In this document: positions 10,488 through 19,330 of the stretch, piece after piece
Layout of the letters: each line of letters starts with the position of its first letter
Position numbering within the stretch: position 1 is the first letter of the stretch
NCBI GenBank assembly: GCA_963542845.1
Contig: CAUTZA010000009.1
Span: 1 to 60,530 of the forward strand
Origin: JABCPO02 sp963542845
GTDB lineage: Bacteria; Bacillota; Clostridia; TANB77; CAG-508
Direction of reading: 5' to 3'
Length of the DNA stretch: 60,530 nt
Program-made: the position numbers and the translations under genes
Notes under the pieces: generated by a model
Seen by the model: only the letters and a program-made list of their open reading frames with translations
Told to the model about the DNA's origin: nothing
Database searches by the model: none

Positions 10488-11100
10488 TCACCTTCCTGTC
10501 ATATATATAATGCTAGGTCTTCCATATTTTTTAATTTTTAATATTTCTAGTAATCCTTCTTTTTCTAGTTGCCTAACATTTTCAATATACTTCTCATTAT
10601 CTGTTTCATAAACAATTAAAGAGTTTTCTTCCAATATCCTATTTTCTATTATATATTTTATCTCAATTGCTTCATCTTTTTCGTATGGTGGATCTAAATA
10701 TATTATATCAAACCTATAACCTTGTTCATTATTTCCTAACAATTCATTTTTTAGATTTTTTTCTTTAAATTCACATAATAATATATTCGAATTTTTCTGA
10801 TATATCTCATATTCTAAACTTTCAATCTCACCTAATTTCAAAATATTTTCTCTTATCTTCTTTGTAGCATCTTCAGACCTATCTACAAAAACACATTTCT
10901 TAGCACCTCTGCTTAAAAATTCTAGTCCAATAGAACCGGCTTCCTGCATACAAATCTAAAATATTTCTATTTTCTATATCTATAAGTGATTCAATTGTAC
11001 TAAAAATTGATTCTTTAACTCTATCTAGTGTAGGTCTTGTATTTGTACTTTTTATACTACTTAATTGTATTCCTTTAAACTCTCCTGCTATTATTCTCAT
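10488..11100 (-). CDS. rsmD: 16S rRNA (guanine966-N2)-methyltransferase RsmD, one CGG+1 site
   Basis: Read with one skip the protein is 203 residues, the normal RsmD size. It starts MRIIAGEFKG, typical for the family. The SAM-binding loop is NILDLYAGSGSIGLEFLSRGA and the catalytic motif is IIYLDPPY. The CGG+1 site at 10936-10938 (AGC C GGT) falls exactly in the glycine loop: unshifted translation runs out of frame within it and ends some 12 residues later. The enzyme methylates G966 of 16S rRNA. The ATG at 11100 matches the conserved start better than the one at 11106. Confidence 0.92.
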
Positions 11101-11195
11101 ACACACATATCATATATATGTTTCCTACATATTATACGCCTTTTTCCCGTTTTTCAATATATTTTAACATTTTTTTAATTTTCGTTAATATTTTT

Positions 11196-12207
11196 TTATT
11201 TTTTTGTAATATTCATTTTCTTTATTTTACTATTTCTTCTCTTAATATTTTCTCTGTTTTTTAATTTTCTTTTCTTAAAACTTTCTTTTTGATTTATATT
11301 AATATTAATATTCTTATTCTTATTTTCTATAGTTGGAACTTGTTTTTCATTATTTTTAGTTTTAACTTTAACTTTGGCCTTTCCTTCAGTATTAACCTTA
11401 TCTATTTTATTATTAGTCTTTTTCTTTTCATTTTGAATTTTTGAACTTTTTTTAGAATTCTTCTCATTATTCATTTGTTGTTTTTTTATTATTCTTCTTA
11501 ATCTTTCTTTTTCTTCTAATGTTATCTCTCTTTCAACATTTTTCTTATTAATTTCTATACTATCTTGTTTTCCTGTAGTATTGGACTTATTTGATGCATT
11601 TTTCTTATTGCTTTTTATCTTGCTATTTAATTTTCCTTTTGAATTATGATTTTTCTTTTCTTCTTCTACATAATTATCTTCTGAAGCAGTTTCTTTTCTT
11701 AAATATTTCCTGTTTTGTACTCTCTTCTTACTTTCTTCTTGAAGTATCTTTAAAGTATATTTTTTCTTACTTTTTCCTATTATATATAGGTAATCTCTAA
11801 TAATTTCCTTCTTTAAAGTTTCTGGAACTAGTTTAATCTTCTTAAGTTTTTCAAAACTAACTACTTGTGGAATATATTTACCATATTTTTTGTAATTTTC
11901 TTCTTCATATTCTTCACCTTCACCTGTTCCGAAGTACTCCTGATACATATTCCCCTAAAAAAATATATTGCATTCTCATATATGTATTAAGCTTATACAT
12001 CAATTTTTTCACCTTAATCTCAATACCAAGTTCTTCCTTTATTTCTCTTATTGCAGTTTCCTCAATTTTTTCTCCTGGTTCTCTACCACCACCTGGTATT
12101 GTATAATATATCTGCTTATTTTTACCAAATCCTCTTTCTCTTCTCATAAGAATAATTTTATCGCCCTGAGCTATTATTGCAGCTCCTCTGTCCGTCCATC
12201 TTTGCAT
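11196..12207 (-). CDS. Nudix hydrolase with long Lys/Asn-rich tail, one CGG+1 site
   Basis: The first 130 residues are a Nudix domain with a complete box (GGGREPGEKIEE, then REIKEELGIEI), so it probably hydrolyses a nucleoside diphosphate derivative. The CGG+1 site 11929-11931 (CTT C GGA) lies near residue 92 and restores GVLGTGEGEEYEEEN. After the domain comes an unusual low-complexity tail of about 190 residues, very rich in Lys, Asn and Ser, ending with a basic cluster; it looks like an RNA- or membrane-binding tail. Total 336 residues. The tail has no recognised fold. It stands alone between rsmD and the ftsB-like gene. Confidence 0.82.
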
Positions 12208-12299
12208 CTTTCCTCCATATCTATATCATATATAATATATGTTTTATAGTTTTTTTTCAAGTTTCATTACAATTACCTACTTAATATATAATATTTAAA

Positions 12300-12330
12300 T
12301 TAAAAAGAAGAATGATCACTCAATCATCCC
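12300..12330 (-). terminator. Terminator after the FtsB/DivIC-like gene
   Basis: GATGAT / ATCATTC stem with a 6-base loop, followed by a CU-rich stretch and five U on the minus strand. Confidence 0.55.
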
Positions 12331-12353
12331 CCCTTATATTTCGTTCTAGTATA

Positions 12354-12647
12354 TTACCACCTTGAATGTACATATACCTTCTCACTAGGCAAAAACATAT
12401 CTAGCTTGTTTCTTGCTACATTTTCAATATATTTATCTGTGTTTGTTTTTTCTCTTTGCTCTACTAATTCTTCTTTTTCTGATTTTAATTTTTCAAGCTC
12501 TTCCTCATACTGACTTATTTGCATCTTTATTTCTTGTTTTTTACTTTCTTGATTAATTATAGCATTTATAGATACTGCAACAACAAAAGCAAATATAATC
12601 AGGTAGATTATAAGGTTTTTCGTATTTTTCTTATTTTCTTTCATCAT
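12354..12647 (-). CDS. FtsB/DivIC-family septum formation protein
   Basis: A 97-residue bitopic protein: a short basic cytoplasmic tail, one TM helix (LIIYLIIFAFVVAVSINAII), a coiled coil (QISQYEEELEKLKSEKEELV) and a short extracellular C-terminus. The order and length match FtsB/DivIC, which bridges FtsL and FtsQ in the divisome. It follows cdaA by 11 bases with a GGAAA ribosome binding site overlapping the cdaA end. No CGG+1 site. Confidence 0.8.
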   Translation of the reverse strand: MMKENKKNTKNLIIYLIIFAFVVAVSINAIINQESKKQEIKMQISQYEEELEKLKSEKEELVEQREKTNTDKYIENVARNKLDMFLPSEKVYVHSRW

Positions 12648-12658
12648 TTTCCTTTATA

Positions 12659-13599
12659 CTAACTATTACTTTCTTCTTTTTCTTTTTTTCTAAATTTTTC
12701 TTTAACTTTTTTCATCTTTCTAAGAATTAAATTATCACTTTCTTTTGCTTCTTTTTCTAAATCTATATCTAAAAGATATTTAAGCAATAATTTTTTAAGT
12801 CCTTCTTCTTTTATATCAACTGTTAGCATATTATTTCTTGCAACTGAAATTTTACCTGTTTCTTCAGATACAACAACAGCTATTGCATCACTGTTTTTTG
12901 AAATCCCGAAGTGCTGCTCTATGTCTTGTTCCAAATGATTTATTTATATTATTATCAACTGCAAGTGGTAATATTGAACATGCAGACATTATTCTACCCA
13001 TACTTATAATAACCGCCCCATCATGAAGAGGTGTATCTTTTTCAAAGATATTTCTAAGAAGCTGAACAGATACATCTGCATTTATTCTTATTCCATTATC
13101 AATTATTTCTTTTAATTTAATATCTTTTTCAAAAACTATAAGTGCTCCAACCTTTAATTGCGAAAGTGATGTTGTTGCCATTGCAACCTTATATATATTT
13201 TCCTTCATCAGCTTTTTATCTTCATTTTTTGTTATTCCCAAATACTTTATAACAGGGCTTGTTGCAATCTGTTCAAGCATTTTTCTAAGTTCAGGTTGGA
13301 ATATTATAACAAGAACTAATATACCATATGTAGATATTGATGATAATAATCTATGTATTATAGGTAATTTCATCACATCACTTACAACATTTACTAAAAA
13401 TAATAATGCAATTCCCTTAAGAAGTTGTAATACTCTAGTATTTTTTATTGTTCTTAATAATAGTACTCCGAAGTGTCACAACCAACATTATATCAAAAAT
13501 CGCCATCGACATCAAAAATACATTATTACTTGTAAATATTGTTTTGTAATATTCTAAAAGCGTATTTCTAGGAACTACTTCAAGCCATTGATTTCCCAT
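12659..13599 (-). CDS. cdaA: Diadenylate cyclase CdaA, two CGG+1 sites
   Basis: After two skips this is a 312-residue protein: N-terminal transmembrane helices, a short coil, then the DAC domain. Motifs for cyclic-di-AMP synthesis are visible: LHDGAVII (family DGAVI/L) and GTRHRAALGISKNSDA (family GTRHRAA.G.SE.SDA). Sites: 13468-13470 (CTT C GGA, in the TM region, restoring VVTLGVLLLRTI) and 12906-12908 (CTT C GGG, directly in the RHRAALG catalytic motif). The second is the only CGGG site in the window. ATG at 13599 follows GGAG. c-di-AMP is usually essential in Firmicutes, so efficient recoding is expected. Confidence 0.93.
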
Positions 13600-13622
13600 A
13601 TAGTCTCCTTTTCTCTAAGATT

Positions 13623-13811
13623 TTAACCAAATATATATGGTATTATACCTATAACTGTAGGTATTAACATTGCAAGTATTAGAATAAGTGCAACAATCTT
13701 AGTTATTAAATTATGTCCAAATTTTCTCTTATACTCTTTTTCTAATTTTTTACCTTGTTTTTCCATCTCTTTTTGTTCTTTTGTCTTTTTTTCAAATTTA
13801 AATTTAAACAT
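13623..13811 (-). CDS. Small membrane protein upstream of cdaA (62 aa)
   Basis: A 62-residue protein with a very basic N-terminal half (KKTKEQKEMEKQGKKLEKEY) and one C-terminal TM helix (ITKIVALILILAMLIPTVIG). A good ribosome binding site (AGGAG) precedes the ATG. It lies 23 bases upstream of cdaA and is probably the first gene of that operon. No known family recognised; the basic helix plus TM layout suggests an inner-membrane, N-in protein. Confidence 0.65.
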   Translation of the reverse strand: MFKFKFEKKTKEQKEMEKQGKKLEKEYKRKFGHNLITKIVALILILAMLIPTVIGIIPYIFG

Positions 13812-13912
13812 TTCTTTCTCCTATTTACTATTTCTGATGTAATTTTAACATATATAATTAATAATTAAAACAATTATTATTATATATATATTATATTTGT
13901 ATAAAATATAAT

Positions 13913-13938
13913 AAAAGAGACCCTAAAAAGGCCTCTTT
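13913..13938 (-). terminator. Terminator or attenuator in the cdaA-operon leader
   Basis: AAAGAGGCC / GGTCTCTTT stem with a short loop, followed on the minus strand by TTTATTATATTTTAT. It lies about 100 bases upstream of the first gene of the cdaA operon with no coding sequence feeding it, so it could be an attenuator or end a small RNA. Confidence 0.55.
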
Positions 13939-14240
13939 CTAAATTCTAATCTTTATCTTTTGTATACACAAATTATATACTATTCAATTTCATTTTTTCA
14001 ACAACAAATTATTATTGTAATTTTTTTGTAATATTTTACTTTTTCTAGTTTTAAAAAATATAGTTATGTAAATTAATTTTTAAAAATGTAACTTTTTTGT
14101 AATATTTTTATTATTTACTAAATCCCATATGTCCCATATATTTAGTCTACTTAAAATAATATTTTCGTAAAATTTTAATTAAACTTTTGTAACTTTTTCA
14201 TTACAAAAAACTTGACTTAGTTTTTAACATAGTTTACAAT

Positions 14241-14294
14241 TAAAAAAAATTTGAACAGCAAAAAATAACTTGCTAAACAAATTCAAATTTTTTT
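14241..14294. terminator. Bidirectional hairpin with T runs on both sides
   Basis: Outer stem AAATTTGAA / TTCAAATTT and inner stem AGCAA / TTGCT, flanked by A8 and T7 so that either strand ends in a U tract. Confidence 0.6.
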
Positions 14295-14567
14295 AGTCAT
14301 AAAATTATTTAATTCAAATAATAATATGGCGAATCAAATTAGTATATTTTATATATTAACATATACATTAATTATAATTACTATTTTGATTTTGAAATTA
14401 CTAACTTTTGTAAGCATTGTATAAAATAAATGTAAATACACTATTTAGTAATAAATAAATTAAATTATTAAAACGGTTCTGTTTAAATCTAGTTACAAAA
14501 GCAGAACTTTGAGAGATAAATGTAACTAAATACAAAAAGATAAATAACTTAAACATACGGAGGAAAA

Positions 14568-14837
14568 ATGAAAGAAAAAATAGCACATATAACACTAGGA
14601 TTAATAATCGGAGCTGTAATAACAGCAACAGGATTTGTAATATATATAACAGGAAATGACCTACATCCAAGGCCAAAAGGTATGCCACCACAAATGGGGC
14701 AAGGTATTCCAGGGCAAAATGGTACTACACCTAATGGTCAAAAGAGTGAAACTACTACTGGAAGTACGACACAAACAACAAATAGTAGTAGTTCTGAAAA
14801 GACAACTAGTACAGCTAATACAACAAGTAATAGCTAA
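14568..14837 (+). CDS. Exported Thr/Ser-rich small protein (paralogue 1 of 3)
   Basis: An 89-residue protein starting MKEKIAHITLGLIIGAVITA, a hydrophobic signal anchor with a glycine-zipper look, then a linker with PPQMGQGIPGQNG and a Thr/Ser tail. ATG follows CGGAGG. The N-terminus resembles the next two genes (KI-x-LI-G-x-x-GA-x-x-A-GF), showing they are paralogues. It is likely anchored outside the membrane. No catalytic motif. Function unknown. Confidence 0.75.
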   Translation: MKEKIAHITLGLIIGAVITATGFVIYITGNDLHPRPKGMPPQMGQGIPGQNGTTPNGQKSETTTGSTTQTTNSSSSEKTTSTANTTSNS

Positions 14838-14948
14838 TTACAATATAATAAAAATTTAAAATATATAGAAATAAAAAATACATAAAGAAAAATTAAATAA
14901 AAATACAATAGATAAAGTAGATACAATCTACAACAGGAGGAACTTAAG

Positions 14949-16016
14949 ATGAATAATAAAATAATAACTTTAATTGCAGGATCTGTACTTGGGGCAGCAG
15001 TTGCCTCAACTGGATTCTTAGTAAGCGCAAATGCAAATACAGCACAAAAAAATAATGTAATGGCTAATCCACCACAAATGGTACAAGGACAAATGCCAAC
15101 TCAAAATGGTGGAACGCCAAATATGAACAACAACAATAATATATCAGATCAAAACTTTGGTATGATGTCTAATATGAATAATAATGGACCACAAATGAAT
15201 AATATGAACGGAATGCCTGGTATGAATGGTAACAATAATTCTCAAATGGGACAAGGTATGAATATGCCTAATATGAATGGAAATGGTGGACCTCAAATGG
15301 GTGGTTCTTCAAACAGAACTGGAGGAAGACCTTCTATGGGAAAAAGTAATATGGGAGCACCAAAAGGTGGTATGACACCTCCTTCTATGGGAAATATGAA
15401 TAGAATGCCTAATATTAACAATAATGGTGGACCTCAAATGGGACAAAATATGAACATGCCTAATATGGATATGAATATGAACAATAATAACAACAATTCA
15501 AACTATCAAAGCAATAACTTTGGGCCTAGATTTGAACAAGGTATGAACAACAACCAAAACTTTGGAAATAGACCAAGCATAAATGATAATAATAATAACT
15601 CAAATTTTCAAAACAATAACTTTGGGCCTAGATTTGAACAAAGTATGAATAATAACCAAAACTTTGGTCCAATGGAAAATATATACCCTTATGAAAAACA
15701 AGATGATAGTGTAAATACAAGTACAACAAATATAGCTGGTAAAAGTAATAAGCAATTAGCACAAGTAGAAAAAGAAACAAAAGATAAAGATAAAACTCAA
15801 GACTTAAACCAAAATACAAGCGAAAAAGAAGATAACAAAAATACAGAAGAAAATAATACAGCAAATAGTGTAGAAACAACAAAAGAAGAAATTACTAACA
15901 ATACAAATGAAAATATAATAAATACAGAAGATACTCAAAATTTAGAAAATACAGAAGATGAAGAAACAGAAATACTAGAAAATACAAATAATACAGAAGA
16001 AAGTTTTAACATTTAA
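14949..16016 (+). CDS. Exported Asn/Met/Gly-rich repeat protein (paralogue 2 of 3)
   Basis: A 355-residue protein: an N-terminal hydrophobic segment (IITLIAGSVLGAAVASTGFL) probably followed by export; residues 35-240 consist of Asn, Met, Gly, Pro and Gln with many PQMG, NMPNM and GPQM units; a C-terminal 110-residue Glu/Asn/Thr-rich acidic tail. Two tandem copies of a segment around NNFGPRFEQ(G/S)MNNNQNFG are nearly identical in DNA as well (around 15512-15560 and 15616-15665), a recent duplication. ATG follows AGGAGG. Possible roles are a surface matrix, prion-like or metal-binding (Met-rich) protein; none is established. Confidence 0.8.
   Translation: MNNKIITLIAGSVLGAAVASTGFLVSANANTAQKNNVMANPPQMVQGQMPTQNGGTPNMNNNNNISDQNFGMMSNMNNNGPQMNNMNGMPGMNGNNNSQMGQGMNMPNMNGNGGPQMGGSSNRTGGRPSMGKSNMGAPKGGMTPPSMGNMNRMPNINNNGGPQMGQNMNMPNMDMNMNNNNNNSNYQSNNFGPRFEQGMNNNQNFGNRPSINDNNNNSNFQNNNFGPRFEQSMNNNQNFGPMENIYPYEKQDDSVNTSTTNIAGKSNKQLAQVEKETKDKDKTQDLNQNTSEKEDNKNTEENNTANSVETTKEEITNNTNENIINTEDTQNLENTEDEETEILENTNNTEESFNI
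15512..15665 (+). repeat. Tandem repeat inside the Asn/Met-rich protein gene
   Basis: Two copies about 104 bases apart encode NNFGPRFEQ-MNNNQNFG with near-identical bases. Confidence 0.75.
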
Positions 16017-16046
16017 TGTTAAACAATATACGGAGGAAAAAATAAC

Positions 16047-16526
16047 ATGAAAGAAAAAATATTAACTTTAATTGCAGGAACATTGATTGGGGCAAGTCTT
16101 GCCTCTGCAGGTTTCCTGGTACATTCAAAAACTAATAATACAAATACTTTAGGTAATATACCACAAATGAAGCAAAGTCAAACGCAAAATGATAATGGAG
16201 GAATAACTCCTCCTTCTATGGGACAAGGTCAAAATAATATACCTTCTCCTAATGGAAATACTAATAATGCAGATAACAACAAACCACAAATACCAAATAA
16301 TGGTGAAAAACCTAATATAAACGAAAATACTTCACAAAATGATAATAAACAAGCTAATAGGCCTCACGGTGAAAATATTCAAAATGAAAGACCTCAAGGA
16401 AATGGAGGACCTCAAGGTAGAAATGGTCAAACCAAAGATTCAAGACCAAATATACCTGGTGGAAATAATTCACAAAATGGTAATGGTAATACACCATCTG
16501 CCCCAAGTGAAAATTCAGAACAATAA
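16047..16526 (+). CDS. Exported Asn/Pro/Gln-rich protein (paralogue 3 of 3)
   Basis: A 159-residue protein with N-terminal segment MKEKILTLIAGTLIGASLAS, clearly related to the two preceding proteins, then a disordered Asn/Pro/Gly/Gln region with IPQMKQSQTQ, PPSMGQGQ and NGGPQGRNGQ. Its ribosome binding site CGGAGGAAAA matches that of the first paralogue base for base. The three genes are one plus-strand operon ended by the hairpin at 16603. Unknown function, probably cell surface. Confidence 0.75.
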   Translation: MKEKILTLIAGTLIGASLASAGFLVHSKTNNTNTLGNIPQMKQSQTQNDNGGITPPSMGQGQNNIPSPNGNTNNADNNKPQIPNNGEKPNINENTSQNDNKQANRPHGENIQNERPQGNGGPQGRNGQTKDSRPNIPGGNNSQNGNGNTPSAPSENSEQ

Positions 16527-16602
16527 TTAAATATATGAATAAAATACAAATGAAAAAATATAGATAAATAAAAATACAAAAGAATTATAAATAAAATCAA
16601 AA

Positions 16603-16636
16603 TAATAGGCTACAAATAGTAGTCTATTATTTTTTT
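16603..16636. terminator. Convergent terminator between paralogue cluster and aminotransferase gene
   Basis: AATAG-CTAC / GTAG-CTATT stem followed by T7 on the plus strand. The stem overlaps the last codons of the converging minus-strand gene. Confidence 0.7.
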
Positions 16637-17846
16637 CAATGTTTGTATAAATATATCTATATCTTGTTTTGTATTATATATACCAAGAGAAACTCGTATA
16701 GATTGTTTTTGTATATTCATACAATCATTATTTTCTCTTACATATATATTATTATCTGAAAGAATTTGTGCTATTTCTAAGCTTTCTATTCCTTCTACAT
16801 TAAATGAAACAATACCAAGTGATGAACTAGAACACACTGCACACATATCTCTTGTAATCATTCTTATTATAGGTTTCTTATATTCCTTATTTAATTCTTT
16901 TAAAGATTGTATTAAGTAATCATTTAAATTTAATATATATCTTTTAATTTTGTTCATCCCTATATTTTCTAAATATTTAATACTACTTCCAAGTGATACA
17001 AGCCCTCCCATATTTATAGTACCATCTTTTAAATCATTATATTCATTAATTGTTTTAATATTTTTATCTGCTACAATAACTCCGAACTCCTTCTAGTCCA
17101 TACATCTTACTACTATTAAAAATAATAATATCTGGTTCTTCTTCTTTCCTATAGTCTACCATCATATTTCTCATTTGCTGACTTGCATCAATTACTACAA
17201 ATATGTCTTTTCTTATTTCCTTATTTTCTTTTAGTATAGATGTTACATGCATATCCATACCAGATATTGAATGTACAGATGTTAATAATAGTATTATCTT
17301 TTCACCTTTAGGAATATTTCTTACTATTTCTTTTATCTTATCTTCATCATAATATCCTCCACTATCAAGTGAAAAATTGTGTATTTTAATGCTAATATTC
17401 CTTTTGTCTTGTTCACATTTTTCTTTAAGTTTTTTCCAAGAACTTATTGTTGCTTTATGTTCATCTTCTGAAAATAATATATTAACTTTATCATTTTCTT
17501 TAAAAGTTTCATATATTTTATTTGCTACTATCTCAACCGCTCTTGTTGTATTATGTGTAAACTTTACTATATATTCTCTATTTAATTCTTTTAAATTAAG
17601 GAATGATATAATATTTTTTCTTAAAATCTCAATATACTGTCTATTTTCTACATCAAGTCTATTTAAACTTCTTCCTACATTAGCACATCTATTATTATAG
17701 TAATTTAATACATCTTCTAATACACAATCTGGTTTTTGTGTCATTGCTGCGCTATCTAAATATATTATTTCTTTATTATTTTCAAAAAACTTAAAATCTT
17801 CTCTTATTTTTAAAAATTCTTTTTCTAATATTTCATTATCTTCCAA
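16610..17846 (-). CDS. Class V aminotransferase / cysteine desulfurase-like (SufS/CsdA type), one CGG+1 site
   Basis: Read with one skip the protein has 411 residues, normal for SufS-like enzymes. Landmarks in order: YLDSAAMTQKP near the start, HNTTRAVEIVA, EDEHKATISSW, VIDASQQ (PLP-binding Asp and Gln), NSSKMYGLEGVGVIV with the Schiff-base Lys, and a Cys in the C-terminal loop (ENNDCMNIQ) where SufS has its active Cys. The CGG+1 site 17082-17084 (GTT C GGA) lies nine residues after the catalytic Lys. Last gene of the CooC-LysA-CysK cluster; likely mobilises sulfur from cysteine, with the rhodanese domain next door as a possible acceptor. Confidence 0.88.
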
Positions 17847-17922
17847 TATATTATTTCCTTTTATTCTTTCTTTTTTCTTTTTTTTACTTTTTACTTTTTT
17901 CTCTTTTACTTTCTTTATTATA

Positions 17923-19297
17923 TTATCTAAGTTTCATTACATTTCTTGCTATTGGTAGACCTTTTTCTCTCCAAGTCATTATTCCACCTTTAAGTGATAC
18001 TACATTTAATCCTTTTTTATTTAAGAATTTTGAATACTTATTAGTTTTCTTACCATCAACACATACCATGATAACTTCTGTTTCTTTTGTAAAAGGTAGT
18101 CCATTTTCTATAATTTCATCAAAGAATGTATCTGTAATGTTTATACTTCCTTTAATATTATTATTTTTAAATGCCATACTTCCTCTTGTGTCTATAATAT
18201 ATGGATTTTCTCCATTTGTTATTTTAGCATATAATTCTTCTGGTTCTATTATTTTTAAGAATTTTTCATCTTCTTCATTTAAACCATCATATGTATATAT
18301 ACTTTCTTTTTCTACTCCATTTTCATCTTTGCTTACTGTTTCAAATATATCTGGTCTATATTTTCTTATATATGATACATAACTTTCCATTCTATCACAA
18401 ACTATGAATGTTGCTATTTTTTTACCAGTAAATCCTTCTTTTTCTAGTCTTTCATCTTCTTTTCTTAAATATTCAATACTTCCGAAGAAGTGCACATCCG
18501 CTTGTAGGTCCTCCGAAGAATTCCCATCTTTCTATTTAATACAAGCATCATATCTACTGCATCTTTTGGTGCTATTTTTACAATATCATCATATAGTTCT
18601 TTTTGGAATATTCCGAACTTCCATCATTTCTTCTTCATTTCTAATACCTGGTATCATTCCACCTGTTTTAGAAATTATCCCTATTTTCTTAAGTTCTGGA
18701 TTTTGTTCTTGTAAGTATTCTATAATCCCTCTTGAAGAACCTGTTGTACCTAATGCCCCAAAGAAATAGTCAACTTTACCTAAATCATCTGAAATTTCCT
18801 TTCCTGTTGTATCATGATGAATCTTAGGATTTTCTAGATTTGTATATTGGCTTGTATGATAATAGTGTGGATTTTTTGCAACTTTTTCTTCAATTTGAAC
18901 TATTGGATCATATGGATCTGTTGGATCTGGACATGATGATGTACCAGGAAGTTCTATAAGGTCTCCACCTAATATTTTAAGTATTCCTCTTGCTTCTGGT
19001 ATATCAATCCTATTTGTTATATTTTCAAAAGGAACATTATGTATTGATGCAATTACATTAAGTGCTTTTGCAGTATTTCCTGATGATGATTCTATTATTG
19101 TAATATCTTCACCATTTTTAAGTCTTTTCTTAGCACCTTCAAAAATTCCGAAGTGCTGTTCTATCTTTTACAGAACCAAATGGGTTAAAAAGTTCACATT
19201 TTGCCCATATTTCTATATGTTTTAATTTTGTTATATCATCATCTATTTTGATTATAGGGGTGTTTCCTATAAGTTCTAATACATTATTATATTTCAT
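17923..19297 (-). CDS. CysK-like PLP synthase fused to a rhodanese domain, four CGG+1 sites
   Basis: After four skips this is one 456-residue protein. The CysK-fold domain covers residues 1-320: LIGNTPIIKI, NPFGSVKDRTALG (Schiff-base Lys), SSSGNTAKAL (substrate and phosphate loop) and FGALGTTGSSRG. A C-terminal rhodanese domain follows, with active Cys in VIMVCVDGKKT. Sites: 19148-19150 (CTT C GGA, eight residues after the PLP Lys), 18613-18615 (GTT C GGA), 18513-18515 (CTT C GGA) and 18482-18484 (CTT C GGA), the last two 31 bases apart around GGPTSGCALLG. ATG at 19297 follows AGAGGA. It probably makes an amino acid from activated serine plus a nucleophile, with sulfur transfer by the rhodanese part. 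Confidence 0.9.
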
Positions 19298-19330
19298 TTA
19301 TTTCCTCTTTCTTTACCTTAGTCATTATAT

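Larger units (their letters stand above)
13812..14567. other. Gene-free divergent region between the cdaA operon and the plus-strand cluster
   Basis: This 756-base stretch lacks a convincing ORF. It is extremely AT-rich, with several near-copies of a TTTTTTGTAATATTTTA-like unit between 14010 and 14115 and related TTTTTGTAAC stretches to 14210, plus two strong hairpins (13913-13938 and 14241-14294). Promoters for both flanking operons must lie here, but none stands out. Confidence 0.6.

Noticed and set aside
14401..14691. Minus-strand open frame over the start of the first Asn/Met-type gene
   Set aside because: Leu/Phe-rich shadow without ribosome binding site, opposite a gene with a strong one.
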